Source: Myxococcales bacterium
Lineage (GTDB): Bacteria; Myxococcota; Myxococcia; Myxococcales; Myxococcaceae
Assembly (NCBI GenBank): GCA_003153055.1
Contig: PMBV01000529.1
Span: forward strand, 17,373 to 81,372
Reading direction: 5' to 3'
DNA length: 64,000 nt
Shown here: positions 8,164 through 16,711 of the stretch, one piece after another
How the letters are laid out: each line of letters starts with the position of its first letter
Position numbering within the stretch: position 1 is the stretch's first letter
Notes under the pieces: model-generated
What the model saw: only the letters and a program-made list of their open reading frames with translations
Told to the model about the DNA's origin: nothing
The model's database searches: none
Translations under genes and position numbers: made by a program

Positions 8164-8904
8164 TCAGTTCTTCACCTCGAAGCGCACCCGCACCGTGGTG
8201 AGGATGTCCTTCTCGAACGAGGAGGTGTCGTAGTTGCCCTCCCACGACGTCTCGGTGGAGTTGGCCGGGTTGATGTTGATGACGCCGGTGTCGATGCCCT
8301 CGACCTTGCCCACCTTCGCGCCACCGCCCGCGGCTTCGATCATTCGTTCGGCGCGGACGCGGGCGTCTCGCGAGGCCTCGGCGAGCATCTCGATCTTCAC
8401 CTCGCCTACCTTGGTGAAGAGGTAGCGGGGGGAGGCCGACGAGATGACCACGCCCTTCTCGAGGAGTTGCGTCGCTTCTCGAGACAGGCGCTCGACCAGC
8501 GCCACGTCGGTCGAGGCCACGTCGATGTTCTGCTGGGCACGCCAACCGTCGAACACTGTCTTTCGCCGGGTGCGCTGCCCCTCTTCGATGATGTCCTCGT
8601 GGGAGAGCTCGCTGAGCTCGACGGCCGACGCTCGCACCACCGCGTCGGGGAGCCCGGCCTGGGCGAGGAAGGCGCGCACCAGGGCGACGTCCTTGGTGAT
8701 GGCGGTGTAGGCCTCGACGCGGGTCGGCTTGACGGTGGTGACCGACGCGGTCCACTGCGCGAGGTCGGAGTTGATTCGCTTTCTCGCCGAGCCCCTCACG
8801 TCGATGGTGGTGGGCCTCGTCAGCTTCACCACCACCCAGGAGGACGCGGCGATGACGGTAGAGGCGACGAGCGCGACCGAGAGGGAGACCGAGCGGCGTT
8901 CCAT
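8164..8904 (-). CDS. SIMPL-domain (DUF541) exported protein
   Basis: 246 residues from the ATG at 8904; upstream in-frame codons have no family match. An N-terminal hydrophobic segment (SLSVALVASTVIAASSWVVV) is a signal peptide or membrane anchor. The rest is a SIMPL domain: TIDVRGSARKRINSDLAQW at the start, and a C terminus ending in NYDTSSFEKDILTTVRVRFEVK. Members are periplasmic and linked in different bacteria to outer-membrane or oxidative stress; the molecular role is unsettled. It is divergent from the AAA ATPase gene across about 110 bp, where both promoters must lie. Confidence 0.85.
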   Translation of the reverse strand: MERRSVSLSVALVASTVIAASSWVVVKLTRPTTIDVRGSARKRINSDLAQWTASVTTVKPTRVEAYTAITKDVALVRAFLAQAGLPDAVVRASAVELSELSHEDIIEEGQRTRRKTVFDGWRAQQNIDVASTDVALVERLSREATQLLEKGVVISSASPRYLFTKVGEVKIEMLAEASRDARVRAERMIEAAGGGAKVGKVEGIDTGVININPANSTETSWEGNYDTSSFEKDILTTVRVRFEVKN

Positions 8905-9014
8905 CGGCACTGCGTAGCAGGAAATGGCCGGAGAGCCGAGCCGAGGTGGAGACCGTGGCGGCCGCGTCCAACGGGCTCGTCGCGTGGGGCACTTGACGTA
9001 TAAGCTGTCGGGTG

Positions 9015-10148
9015 ATGGCCGAGCTTCCTCCACCTTCTCCGCCCTGGCTCAGCGCGATCACCCTCCGCGGGTTCAAGAGCTTCGACCGCCTCGAGCAATT
9101 CCCTCTCGAGGCGATCAACGTATTCATCGGCGCCAACGGAGTGGGGAAGTCGAACTTCATCTCATTCTTCGAGTTCCTCCGCAGCATCGTCGCGGGAGAC
9201 CTCTCGCGGCGAGTCGCGGCCGACGGCGGTGCCAACCTGCTGCTGCATCACGGAGCCAAGCGCACGCCTGAGCTCTCCTTCGAGCTCGAGTTTCTCGGCG
9301 GCGCCAACGGCTACCGCCTGAGCCTTGGCGTGACGGCGCAGGATGGGTTGACGCCCATCGAAGAGGTTGTGTCCTTCTGGGACAGGCAAAAGTACCCTCG
9401 TCCATTCGAAGAGAGGCTCTTCCCGGGCCCGAGCGAGGCGGCCATTCAAGATGCCTTCCACAAAGGCGCTGCCTGGTGGGTGCATCGGGAGATTCTCGGG
9501 GTCCGTCGGTACCACTTCCACGACACGGGCTCCCTCTCGGCGCTTCGAAGAACGTCCGACCTCAACGACAACCTCGTATTGGCTTCCGATGGGGCGAATC
9601 TCGCTTCCTACCTCTATTTGCTGCGCGAGAAGCACGCTCCCCAGTACCAGGCGATTTTGCACGCGCTCCGGCGGGTTGCGCCCTTCATGCGTGACCTGGT
9701 GTTGGATCCGCTCCCTCTGAGTCCCGGACAGACACGGCTCAGGTGGCGCCACGCTGACACCGACATGCAGTTCGACGTCTCCGCGCTCTCCGACGGCACG
9801 CTTCGGTTCCTCGCCCTCGCCACCGTGTTGCTGCAACCACCCAGGGCAGACGGCACGACCCCGCAGATGGTCATCATCGATGAGCCAGAGCTCGGGTTGC
9901 ATCCGGTTGCGATTCGCCTCCTCGGCGCCATGATTCGGTCCTCGGCGGCGCGTCGCCAGCTCTTGGTGTCGACGCAATCGCCGCTCCTCATCGACGAGTT
10001 CGAGCCCGAGCACGTCGTCGTCGCCGACCTCGAGCAAGGAGCGACCAGGCTCCGACGTCTCACAGTCTCGCAGCTTGGCGGGTGGCTCGAGGAATACTCG
10101 CTCGGCGAGCTGTGGGAGAAGAATGAGCTCGGGGGACGACCTCGGTGA
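9015..10148 (+). CDS. AAA15/AAA21-type SMC-like ATPase of a two-gene cassette
   Basis: 377 residues; ATG at 9015, one codon after a possible GTG. ITLRGFKSF begins the fold, Walker A is GANGVGKS at residues 39-46, and Walker B is MVIIDEPELGLHP starting near residue 285. A D-loop/H-loop segment, LLVSTQSPLLIDEF, follows. The architecture matches single-chain ABC ATPases of the RecF/SMC/OLD kind with no TOPRIM domain fused. The gene overlaps by four bases (GTGA) a DUF4276 gene, the usual partner of this ATPase group. ATPase plus TOPRIM-like protein resembles the logic of OLD and PARIS phage-defence systems; a defence role here is inferred. Confidence 0.85.
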   Translation: MAELPPPSPPWLSAITLRGFKSFDRLEQFPLEAINVFIGANGVGKSNFISFFEFLRSIVAGDLSRRVAADGGANLLLHHGAKRTPELSFELEFLGGANGYRLSLGVTAQDGLTPIEEVVSFWDRQKYPRPFEERLFPGPSEAAIQDAFHKGAAWWVHREILGVRRYHFHDTGSLSALRRTSDLNDNLVLASDGANLASYLYLLREKHAPQYQAILHALRRVAPFMRDLVLDPLPLSPGQTRLRWRHADTDMQFDVSALSDGTLRFLALATVLLQPPRADGTTPQMVIIDEPELGLHPVAIRLLGAMIRSSAARRQLLVSTQSPLLIDEFEPEHVVVADLEQGATRLRRLTVSQLGGWLEEYSLGELWEKNELGGRPR

Positions 10149-10819
10149 GACGTCTTCTCGTTCACGTCGAGGGCCAGACCGAGGAGCAATTCGTCAACGA
10201 GATCGTCGCCCCCTACCTCGGGGCTCGTGGCTTCGCCAGCGTATCAGCTCGGCTGCTCGGCTCTCGCCGCCAGCGCTCTCACCGGGGCGGCATTCGGCCG
10301 TGGGCGGGGGTTCGTGACGAGATGGAGCGCCATCTCAGGGGAGACGAAGAGGTGCTCGCCGCCTTGATGGTCGACTTCTATGGCATGCCGGGCGATTGGC
10401 CAGGACGCAGTGCGGCTCGGGCGCGGCCGGTCGAAGGGCGTTCGGCACCATTGGTCGTCGCGCTCCGCGAGGACTTCCCACCTGAGCTCCGTGGTCGAGT
10501 ATTCCCGTGCGTGCTCATGCACGAGTTCGAGGCCTTCGTCTTCGCCGACGTCGACCGGGCGGTACGTGCGTGGGGCCTCGAGGCGCTGGGCCCGAAGCTG
10601 CGCGAGGTGCGAGGGGCATTCCCATCGCCCGAGCACATCAACGACTCACCCATCACCGCGCCGTCCAAGCGGATTGAGGCAGTCGTCGACGGATACGAGA
10701 AGCCGCTCATGGGGGCGCTCGCCGTGTTGGAGATCGGAATCGACCGGCTCCGTCTCGAGTGCGCTTCCTTCGCGGCCTGGCTCCTGGAGCTGGAGGAGGC
10801 AGGACGAAGGCCCGGGTAG
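10145..10819 (+). CDS. DUF4276 protein, TOPRIM-like putative nuclease partner
   Basis: 224 residues from a GTG overlapping the ATPase stop. Family hallmarks are in order: LLVHVEGQTEEQFV (Glu9, Glu13, Glu14), VDFYGMPGDWPG (Asp77), and PCVLMHEFEAFVFAD. The early Glu and later Asp are placed as in a TOPRIM-like metal site. DUF4276 genes are commonly paired with AAA ATPases. The pair probably forms a complex in which the ATPase controls a nuclease or RNase activity, as shown for related defence systems. Both genes share the GC content of their neighbours, so no recent transfer is evident from composition. Confidence 0.85.
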   Translation: MRRLLVHVEGQTEEQFVNEIVAPYLGARGFASVSARLLGSRRQRSHRGGIRPWAGVRDEMERHLRGDEEVLAALMVDFYGMPGDWPGRSAARARPVEGRSAPLVVALREDFPPELRGRVFPCVLMHEFEAFVFADVDRAVRAWGLEALGPKLREVRGAFPSPEHINDSPITAPSKRIEAVVDGYEKPLMGALAVLEIGIDRLRLECASFAAWLLELEEAGRRPG

Positions 10820-10858
10820 GCGACCTCCGCATTTCGTCGACGTGTCACGGCTGGCGAC

Positions 10859-10900
10859 GGGCACCGCGTGCGTCTCCGGTGCCCGCGCCAGGACGCGGGC
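10859..10900. terminator. Two overlapping hairpins between convergent genes
   Basis: GGGCACCG (10859-10866) pairs with CGGTGCCC (10877-10884). GCCCGCG (10881-10887) pairs with CGCGGGC (10894-10900). They share bases, so only one can form at a time. They sit between the convergent DUF4276 and phospholipase-like genes and could end transcription in both directions, although no T tract is present. Confidence 0.4.
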
Positions 10901-13837
10901 CTACGGGAGCGTCACCACCGCCGCGGCTGTGTTGTTGGTTTCGCGGGCCTCGGGAATCGCGCCAGCGGGGTCGACGACGGCGATGGCGTAGTACGTCCCC
11001 GACGGGAGTGTCTTCAGCTTCAGGGTCACCGAGCTCGAGAAGGTCTCGCCCGCCGCGAGCGCGGCCACCCGGTGCTCGCCGAGCAGCACGTCCGTCGTCG
11101 TATCGAGCACGGCGTCAGCCGAGAGGTAGAGCGCCACGGTCGTGGCCGCGGCCTTCTCCGCGCCGACGTTCGTCACGGTGAAGCCGAGCAGCAGCCGTTT
11201 GGAGTCGAGTATCGGAGCGAGCGCCAAGACCAGGTCCTCGTCGCAGCCGGGATCCCGTCGGACACCCTGCGCGTCCACCTGGAAGGTGCTGTCGAGGTTG
11301 GTGGTGCGCGGGAAGGGGTTCTGCGGGCAGGCCTGGAAGGGGTAGTCCTTCTGAATGAGCCGCGGCATCGCGAACGCCTGGGGGTACTCGATGCCTGGCG
11401 CGAGGGGCCCCTGGAACAGTGAGGTGCTCTGGCTCCCGAACGCCTGGTCGCGCACCGTTGGCTCCTCCCAGAAGCGGAAGCCGTCGGTCCCGTCGCTGAA
11501 CCCATGGGAGTAGCTGCGCGGAGTGTCGGCCAGCAGGGGACCCGCCCAGGGCCACTGCGGGTCGCGTGTCGTGCCCCGGCGGTGATAGGGGAGCCCGAGC
11601 TGCTGCCACTGCTGATTGCCGTCGATGGACTTGACGAATTCGAGCACGTTGACGGGTGCCGTGGTGCTGGAGACCGGGTACAGGGTCGGCCCATAGGCGG
11701 TCGTCGCCAGGGTGGGCGCCAGGTCTTTGGCCAGCACGTTGAGCGTCGCCGGATCCAGCAGCGCCATCTTGGCCAGCACCACCGCGTTTCGCGCAACGCG
11801 ATACTGCTCCGGGTCGAAGTACCCCTCCGGTGTCACGGACATCTCGGCGTCGACGCGGCTGGAGACGTCGGAAATCAACAGCAGGCGTTTGCCGGAGTGG
11901 TCCTTGGCGAAGATGCTGTCGAGCGTTTCGGCCGTCGCGCCGAAGTAGAAGAGCCGGATGAGCTCGGTCACCTGGGGTGCCCCGACCTTGGTGGTCAGCT
12001 CGAGGGAGGCGGCGACCAGGGTCGGCTCCACCTCTTGCAGCACGATGGCCTCCAGCTTGGCGGTCGGATCGATGAGCCAGCCCAGAGGGCCCAGCGCCGC
12101 CTTGAGCTGGTTGAGCGCGTCGACCACCACGTCGATGCTCTGCTTGACCCTGCAGACGCCGTTGGGGATCTCCTTGGGGACGCCCTGGAACACGGGGGCC
12201 CAGCACCCGACCCAATCGGACAGCGGCGAGAGCGCACCCTCTCCGACGCCGTTGCTCACCGACCCGTCTGGCCCGAACAGCGGCTGCAGCGGATCTCCAG
12301 TGCCGTCCATCATTCGCTTGCTCACCTCGCCCCAGGCCACGACGTAGGCCTCCACCGCCAGGCCGAGATCTCGGTGCCAGTGCTCGAGCATCAGGCGCAG
12401 CACCACGACGAAGGCGTCGCGCACGTGCTCGGTCTGGGCGACCTCGTCCAGCACGGCGAGGAGGTCGTTTCGCGCCTGCTCCCACGACGCCTGGGCCTGG
12501 GCCAGCAGGTCGGTGGCGAGGGCGATCTGCTCCACGAGGATTTGCCGCTCCGTCTCCAGCGCCGCGAGGGCGTCCTGGGCGGCGGCCCGAGCCACCTCGG
12601 CGGCGGCCCGGGCGGCGACCTTGGAGTTGAAGTCAGCGAGTGACTGGTCGCGGTTGGTGATGGCCTGGGTGAGCTGGTTGTTGAGGTCCACCCACGCCGC
12701 GGTGAGGCTGCAGATGTCCTCACAGAACGGCGCGCACGGCGGTCGCGGCCAGCCACCACAGCCTGGAGGCGTGTTCTTGCAGATGCGGCTGCAGCTCTGT
12801 TTCACGGTGTTGCCGAGCCGGGTCTGGAGATCCGTCACCGCGGCGTTGCGCCCGGCGAGCTCGGCGCTGACCTGGTCGACGAGCCCGGTGAGGGTGGCGA
12901 TCTCCTGCTGCTTCGCGACGATCAACGCGCGCTGCACGTCGATCAGCTGGAGCTTCTGGTTGACGAGGCTCCCCTTGACGACGATGTCGTTCTGGAGCCG
13001 CTCCGCCTCGGAGCCGAGGTCGGCGATCTGGTGCTCGAAGCCCAGGCGCAAGCCGAGGAGCCGTGCGAGCTCATGGGGAATGGTGATGCCTTCGATCTCG
13101 GAAATTTTCGCGTGCGCCTTCCCCACGACCTCGGTCAACGAATACATCGCGGCCAGGTGGGCCGTGTAGAGCTGCCTCTGGTACTGGCTCCTCACGTCGC
13201 CATTGAAGATGAGCCGATCTCTGACGAACAACGAAGGCACCGAGACGAGCCCGCTGGCGGGACCCAGGTCGTTGCCCAGGTGGTCGCGCAACGGAGGCGT
13301 GTGCCTCGCGATGTAGCTCTCGAGCGCGATGTGCCGAAGCTCGACCTCCTGCTCCATGGCCTCGCCGTCATTGGTGAGCCAGAAGACGTCGCCCGCGTAG
13401 GTGTTGACGTACGAATGCGCCATGATGTCCGCCGCCGCGTGCCCGAGGTAGCCAAACGCAAAGGCCGTGCGCTCGGGGGTCGACTGATCCGCCAGCATCC
13501 ACCTGAGCCAATCGCCGGCGTTCCAGCCACCGGGCACGCCGGGGTGCACCGACATCTGCCCAGCCATGACGTCGGGCAGCAGGTCCGGGCCCACGTTCCC
13601 CATGCGGTAGACCGAAGGGTTGGCTTTGAGGGCCTGCCAGACGTGGGGCGGGACCGAGTACTCCCGTTTGTTGATGGTGACTTTTCCGTCGGGAATGACG
13701 TCGTTGAGTACCTGTTGCCCAACCCAGACGTGCGTGTCGATTTTGAAGGCGAGCGCGGGGAGCGGCAACAGCATCGAGAGGACACAACACCAGAAGAGCC
13801 TCGTTGAGGCCCGAAGACGATTGAGAATGAGACGCAA
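10901..13837 (-). CDS. Large secreted protein: Zn-phospholipase-C-like domain, coiled coil, CARDB domain
   Basis: About 978 residues if the TTG at 13837 is used. It is preceded by GAGAGAGG and gives a short charged N terminus followed by a signal peptide (CVLSMLLPLPALAF). The head carries KIDTHVWVGQQVL, GNVGPDLLPD and LGHAAADIMAHSYV, with His and Asp residues placed as in zinc-dependent phospholipase C or S1-P1-nuclease-like folds. The middle third is strongly helical with alternating Ala/Gln/Glu, a probable coiled coil, interrupted by a Cys-rich loop (CSRICKNTPPGCGG). The last ~110 residues form a CARDB-like beta domain ending LPSGTYYAIAVVDPAG and ETNNTAAAV. Function unknown; it is probably exported and may act on membranes or surfaces. 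The start codon is the least certain part. Confidence 0.7.
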   Translation of the reverse strand: MRLILNRLRASTRLFWCCVLSMLLPLPALAFKIDTHVWVGQQVLNDVIPDGKVTINKREYSVPPHVWQALKANPSVYRMGNVGPDLLPDVMAGQMSVHPGVPGGWNAGDWLRWMLADQSTPERTAFAFGYLGHAAADIMAHSYVNTYAGDVFWLTNDGEAMEQEVELRHIALESYIARHTPPLRDHLGNDLGPASGLVSVPSLFVRDRLIFNGDVRSQYQRQLYTAHLAAMYSLTEVVGKAHAKISEIEGITIPHELARLLGLRLGFEHQIADLGSEAERLQNDIVVKGSLVNQKLQLIDVQRALIVAKQQEIATLTGLVDQVSAELAGRNAAVTDLQTRLGNTVKQSCSRICKNTPPGCGGWPRPPCAPFCEDICSLTAAWVDLNNQLTQAITNRDQSLADFNSKVAARAAAEVARAAAQDALAALETERQILVEQIALATDLLAQAQASWEQARNDLLAVLDEVAQTEHVRDAFVVVLRLMLEHWHRDLGLAVEAYVVAWGEVSKRMMDGTGDPLQPLFGPDGSVSNGVGEGALSPLSDWVGCWAPVFQGVPKEIPNGVCRVKQSIDVVVDALNQLKAALGPLGWLIDPTAKLEAIVLQEVEPTLVAASLELTTKVGAPQVTELIRLFYFGATAETLDSIFAKDHSGKRLLLISDVSSRVDAEMSVTPEGYFDPEQYRVARNAVVLAKMALLDPATLNVLAKDLAPTLATTAYGPTLYPVSSTTAPVNVLEFVKSIDGNQQWQQLGLPYHRRGTTRDPQWPWAGPLLADTPRSYSHGFSDGTDGFRFWEEPTVRDQAFGSQSTSLFQGPLAPGIEYPQAFAMPRLIQKDYPFQACPQNPFPRTTNLDSTFQVDAQGVRRDPGCDEDLVLALAPILDSKRLLLGFTVTNVGAEKAAATTVALYLSADAVLDTTTDVLLGEHRVAALAAGETFSSSVTLKLKTLPSGTYYAIAVVDPAGAIPEARETNNTAAAVVTLP

Positions 13838-14090
13838 GACAGCCTCTCTCCCAGAGCTCGGGAGTGGATGTGAGAGTGCGGAACGACGCCCACGCGGAGT
13901 TGCGTGTGGCGCGGCGCTCTCGCTATCCGTTTTCGGGGCTCCGTGTACGGTCTTGTTTTGACATCCATGGGTGGTCACGGCATTCCACCCACGGAAGACT
14001 GTTTGCGTTGACCGCCGTCAGGCCGGCGGCCGACGACGAGCGGAACAACTCGCGCGAAGTTGGCCGACGCCTTCGTCCTCCGGTCGGACG

Positions 14091-15578
14091 TCAGGGCGAA
14101 ACGCTCACCCGGTACGACGCGCCTGGCGACGCGACCACCAGCAGAAGCTCGCGGGTGGCGATCCACTGACTGGCGATGGCGCCCACCACCGAGATGCGCG
14201 GGGAGGACCCGAGGTGACGGCGCGGGAGGTAGACCTCGGTGACCCCGTCAGTGGCGGCGGTGACGTCGAGCGTGAAGCGCCGAGCGCTGGCGTCCCAGCT
14301 GAAGGCGGCGATGGTGCCGGCGACGGCGCGAGGGTAGGCCCGAACGAAGGAGGGCACCCACGGCTGCTCGGTCCGGTCGGGGTTGAGCGCCGAGAAGGAT
14401 TCGCCGTTCCACTGGGTGGCGGACGCCGAGACGTCCCACATCATCGCGTGCCCACGGAGCGAGTCGAGGGTGTCGAGCACGAAGTCCAGGTAGGCGGCCT
14501 TGGCCCAGTTGTGGTTTGGCACCCCGAACTCACCGACGAGCACCGGCATGTTCCACCGCTCGCGAGCCGCGAACTGGGCGGTGAGGTCGCCCTTGATCGC
14601 CCCTTCGATGACGAAAGGGAAGCCGAGCGTCGCCATCGCCTCGTAATAGTGCGGGGCGAACACCGCGCCGGGAAGCGGAGGAGGCCGGAGCGCGCTCGAC
14701 GGCGCCGCCGTGTTGATCCGCGCGTCCCACAAGACGGGGACCGTCGCGCCAGCCGCCGCTTGGATGGCCCGGCCCATGCGCGCGGTGAACGCCGGAAGGA
14801 TAACTCCGTCGAACGTGTCCACCGCCACGCTCCCTGGGGCCGGCTCGTTCATCACCTCGAAGGCTGCCACCGCGGGGTGCCCGGCCAGCGCGGCCGCGAC
14901 CCGGCGCCACGCCACCTCCATCGAGTCCTGGAGCCCGTCGGCGTTGTTCCACAGTCGATCGAACGCCGCGCTCACCGAAGTGAACGGGAGGAGCGCGGGG
15001 ATCGCCCACATCGGAAAGCCGCAGTCGTAATGGGCGGCGCCGTGGGAAACGGGGCCCAGCGCCCACAGCGGGAAGCCGTCTCCGCAGAACGCCGAGGCGA
15101 AGGCGTCCTGGTGAAAGTCGACGATGACCGACAACCCGTGGGCGTGAGCGGCGTCGAGCAAGAGGCGGTAGCGCGCCAAGTAGCCCTCGTCGTACCCGCC
15201 GCGGGTCGGCTCATAGGCCTCCCAGGCGAAGGTGAGCCGCACGCCGTCGGCACCCAGCGCGGCGACGCGGGTGAAGAAGTCGTCGGCGGCCGCCGCGACC
15301 GACTCGTCGGCCCTGAGGTCAAACGGGAGGTACGGGGGCATCTTGGCTCGGTTGCCCACATTCACTCCGCGGAGCACCACTTCACGGCCCAGCTCGTCGA
15401 ACAGCCGGGTTCCCTCGACCGAGAGCCGCCGGCTCGACAGCGTCGGCGGAGCCGAGAGCGCGGCTCGAGTCGTGGCCACCTCTGGTCCTTCGCCCTCGCA
15501 GCCGAGAAGGAGGGCGCCGGTGAGCGCGATGAGAGAGGCGCCGCTGAGGCGGCTGGGAAGGCTTGGTCGGGTGCGCAT
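14091..15578 (-). CDS. GH5 glycoside hydrolase, endoglycoceramidase/cellulase-like lipoprotein
   Basis: 495 residues; ATG at 15578 with GGAGGAA upstream. A lipoprotein signal ends at Cys27 (ALLLGC). The GH5 barrel shows VLRGVNVGNRAKMPPYL, VRLTFAWEAYEP, IVDFHQD, the acid/base Glu245 in VMNEPAPG and the nucleophile Glu350 in LVGEFGVP. The GVNVGNRAK start and DFHQD block are closest to the endoglycoceramidase-like GH5 branch, but plant-glucan activity is also possible. It follows an HTH regulator on the same strand by about 107 bp and opens the polysaccharide locus, so a carbohydrate substrate is favoured by context. Confidence 0.83.
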   Translation of the reverse strand: MRTRPSLPSRLSGASLIALTGALLLGCEGEGPEVATTRAALSAPPTLSSRRLSVEGTRLFDELGREVVLRGVNVGNRAKMPPYLPFDLRADESVAAAADDFFTRVAALGADGVRLTFAWEAYEPTRGGYDEGYLARYRLLLDAAHAHGLSVIVDFHQDAFASAFCGDGFPLWALGPVSHGAAHYDCGFPMWAIPALLPFTSVSAAFDRLWNNADGLQDSMEVAWRRVAAALAGHPAVAAFEVMNEPAPGSVAVDTFDGVILPAFTARMGRAIQAAAGATVPVLWDARINTAAPSSALRPPPLPGAVFAPHYYEAMATLGFPFVIEGAIKGDLTAQFAARERWNMPVLVGEFGVPNHNWAKAAYLDFVLDTLDSLRGHAMMWDVSASATQWNGESFSALNPDRTEQPWVPSFVRAYPRAVAGTIAAFSWDASARRFTLDVTAATDGVTEVYLPRRHLGSSPRISVVGAIASQWIATRELLLVVASPGASYRVSVSP

Positions 15579-15684
15579 GTCGTTCCTCCAGGGAGGCGCG
15601 GGAGTGAACGAGAGAATCGAGCGCCTGGCTACGACAGCTGGGTCGATTGGAAGCCGAACCTGACGGAGCCCCCGGGTCGACCTG

Positions 15685-16515
15685 TCACGCGTTCGGCACC
15701 GCCACGTCGATGCGCCCCTCACGGGTGCCAACGACGCGGTCGAACACTCTCGGCAAGCCGGCGGAGTGGAGGTGCATCGGCGCGGGCCTGGTGCACACCG
15801 CATGTCGCGTACGGGGGTCGTCGAGGTCGAAGAGCTGTGGCCCGCGCCCAGGCGAACGCCGGACCTGCAGGTCTTCGGTCGCCACCAGCACCAGCGCCCG
15901 CATCTCCGGGGCCGCCCAGCTCCACAGAGAGAAGGACCCGTCGGGTGCACGGTTCGCCCGCGCCGAGCGCGTGTGCTGGTGCTCAACCAGCATTACCTCG
16001 GTCTCGCTCACCTGGAGCTCTCCGAATTCGTAACGGAAGCGGCGCCCGACCTGGGTGGTGAGCGCCATGCGGAGCGCTCGCCCCCGAGGTGGGTGGACGT
16101 CCAAGACCACAAAGGCATGCTGGGCCTCGGCGGCGACGGGCTCGCAGTGCACGTACCCGACCGGTGGGTGCGCCGAGAAAGAGGCCAGGCGCAGGACGGA
16201 GTCGAAGTGCTCGAGAGACAGTCGGAATGCCCCGCCGATGGCGCCCACCCGGCTGCCGAGCACGCGCATCGCGGCGCGAGCCTGAGCGAGGAGCGGCTCG
16301 TCGGTGGGCACTCCATCGAAGACCATCGCGGTGCCGACGCCGAGCGCGGCGGCCACGTGCTCGGCGTCGTCGAGGCGCAGCCGCCCACCCGCCAGCCACC
16401 GTTGGAACGTCCGCAGCTCGATGCCGCAGCGCTCGGCCAAGGCGGTCTGGGTGAGCCCAAGAGCCGAGAGGCGCGCGCGGAGCTCGGGGCCCTTCACCGT
16501 GCAGGTCCTTCTCAT
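15685..16515 (-). CDS. XRE-type HTH regulator with beta-rich C-terminal domain
   Basis: 276 residues from the ATG at 16515. Residues 8-60 form a Cro/C1-type helix-turn-helix (LGLTQTALAERCGIELRTFQRWLAGG). The remainder (about residues 95-276) is an unrecognised beta-rich domain with HPPVGYVHCEP, VLDVHPPRGRALR and a C-terminal LFDLDDPRTRHAV segment. It lies directly upstream of the GH5 gene and divergent from the GH54 gene, the expected position for a local regulator of the polysaccharide locus. The ligand is unknown; a sugar or cell-wall fragment is only a guess. Confidence 0.75.
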   Translation of the reverse strand: MRRTCTVKGPELRARLSALGLTQTALAERCGIELRTFQRWLAGGRLRLDDAEHVAAALGVGTAMVFDGVPTDEPLLAQARAAMRVLGSRVGAIGGAFRLSLEHFDSVLRLASFSAHPPVGYVHCEPVAAEAQHAFVVLDVHPPRGRALRMALTTQVGRRFRYEFGELQVSETEVMLVEHQHTRSARANRAPDGSFSLWSWAAPEMRALVLVATEDLQVRRSPGRGPQLFDLDDPRTRHAVCTRPAPMHLHSAGLPRVFDRVVGTREGRIDVAVPNA

Positions 16516-16711
16516 TGGCGCGGCATCGTAGCCGACGGTCGGAACAGAGCGTGGGTCGCTCCACGAAGGCGCCGCATTTGCCCGGTTTGGAGGGTCGCGG
16601 GACGCCGTTCTCCCGAGCCAGGTGACCCACTTCTCTCGGGCGCGGACTCTAGGTTCCAGCAGCCGAATAGCCCGCAGGACGCCGCTCTCGAGCAACGGGA
16701 AGGAAAAGTGC

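Noticed and set aside
13971..16061. 696-residue plus-strand open frame across the GH5 and HTH genes
   Set aside because: Its composition (Arg, Gly, Glu, His) is that of an antisense frame, and the minus strand has two clear proteins.
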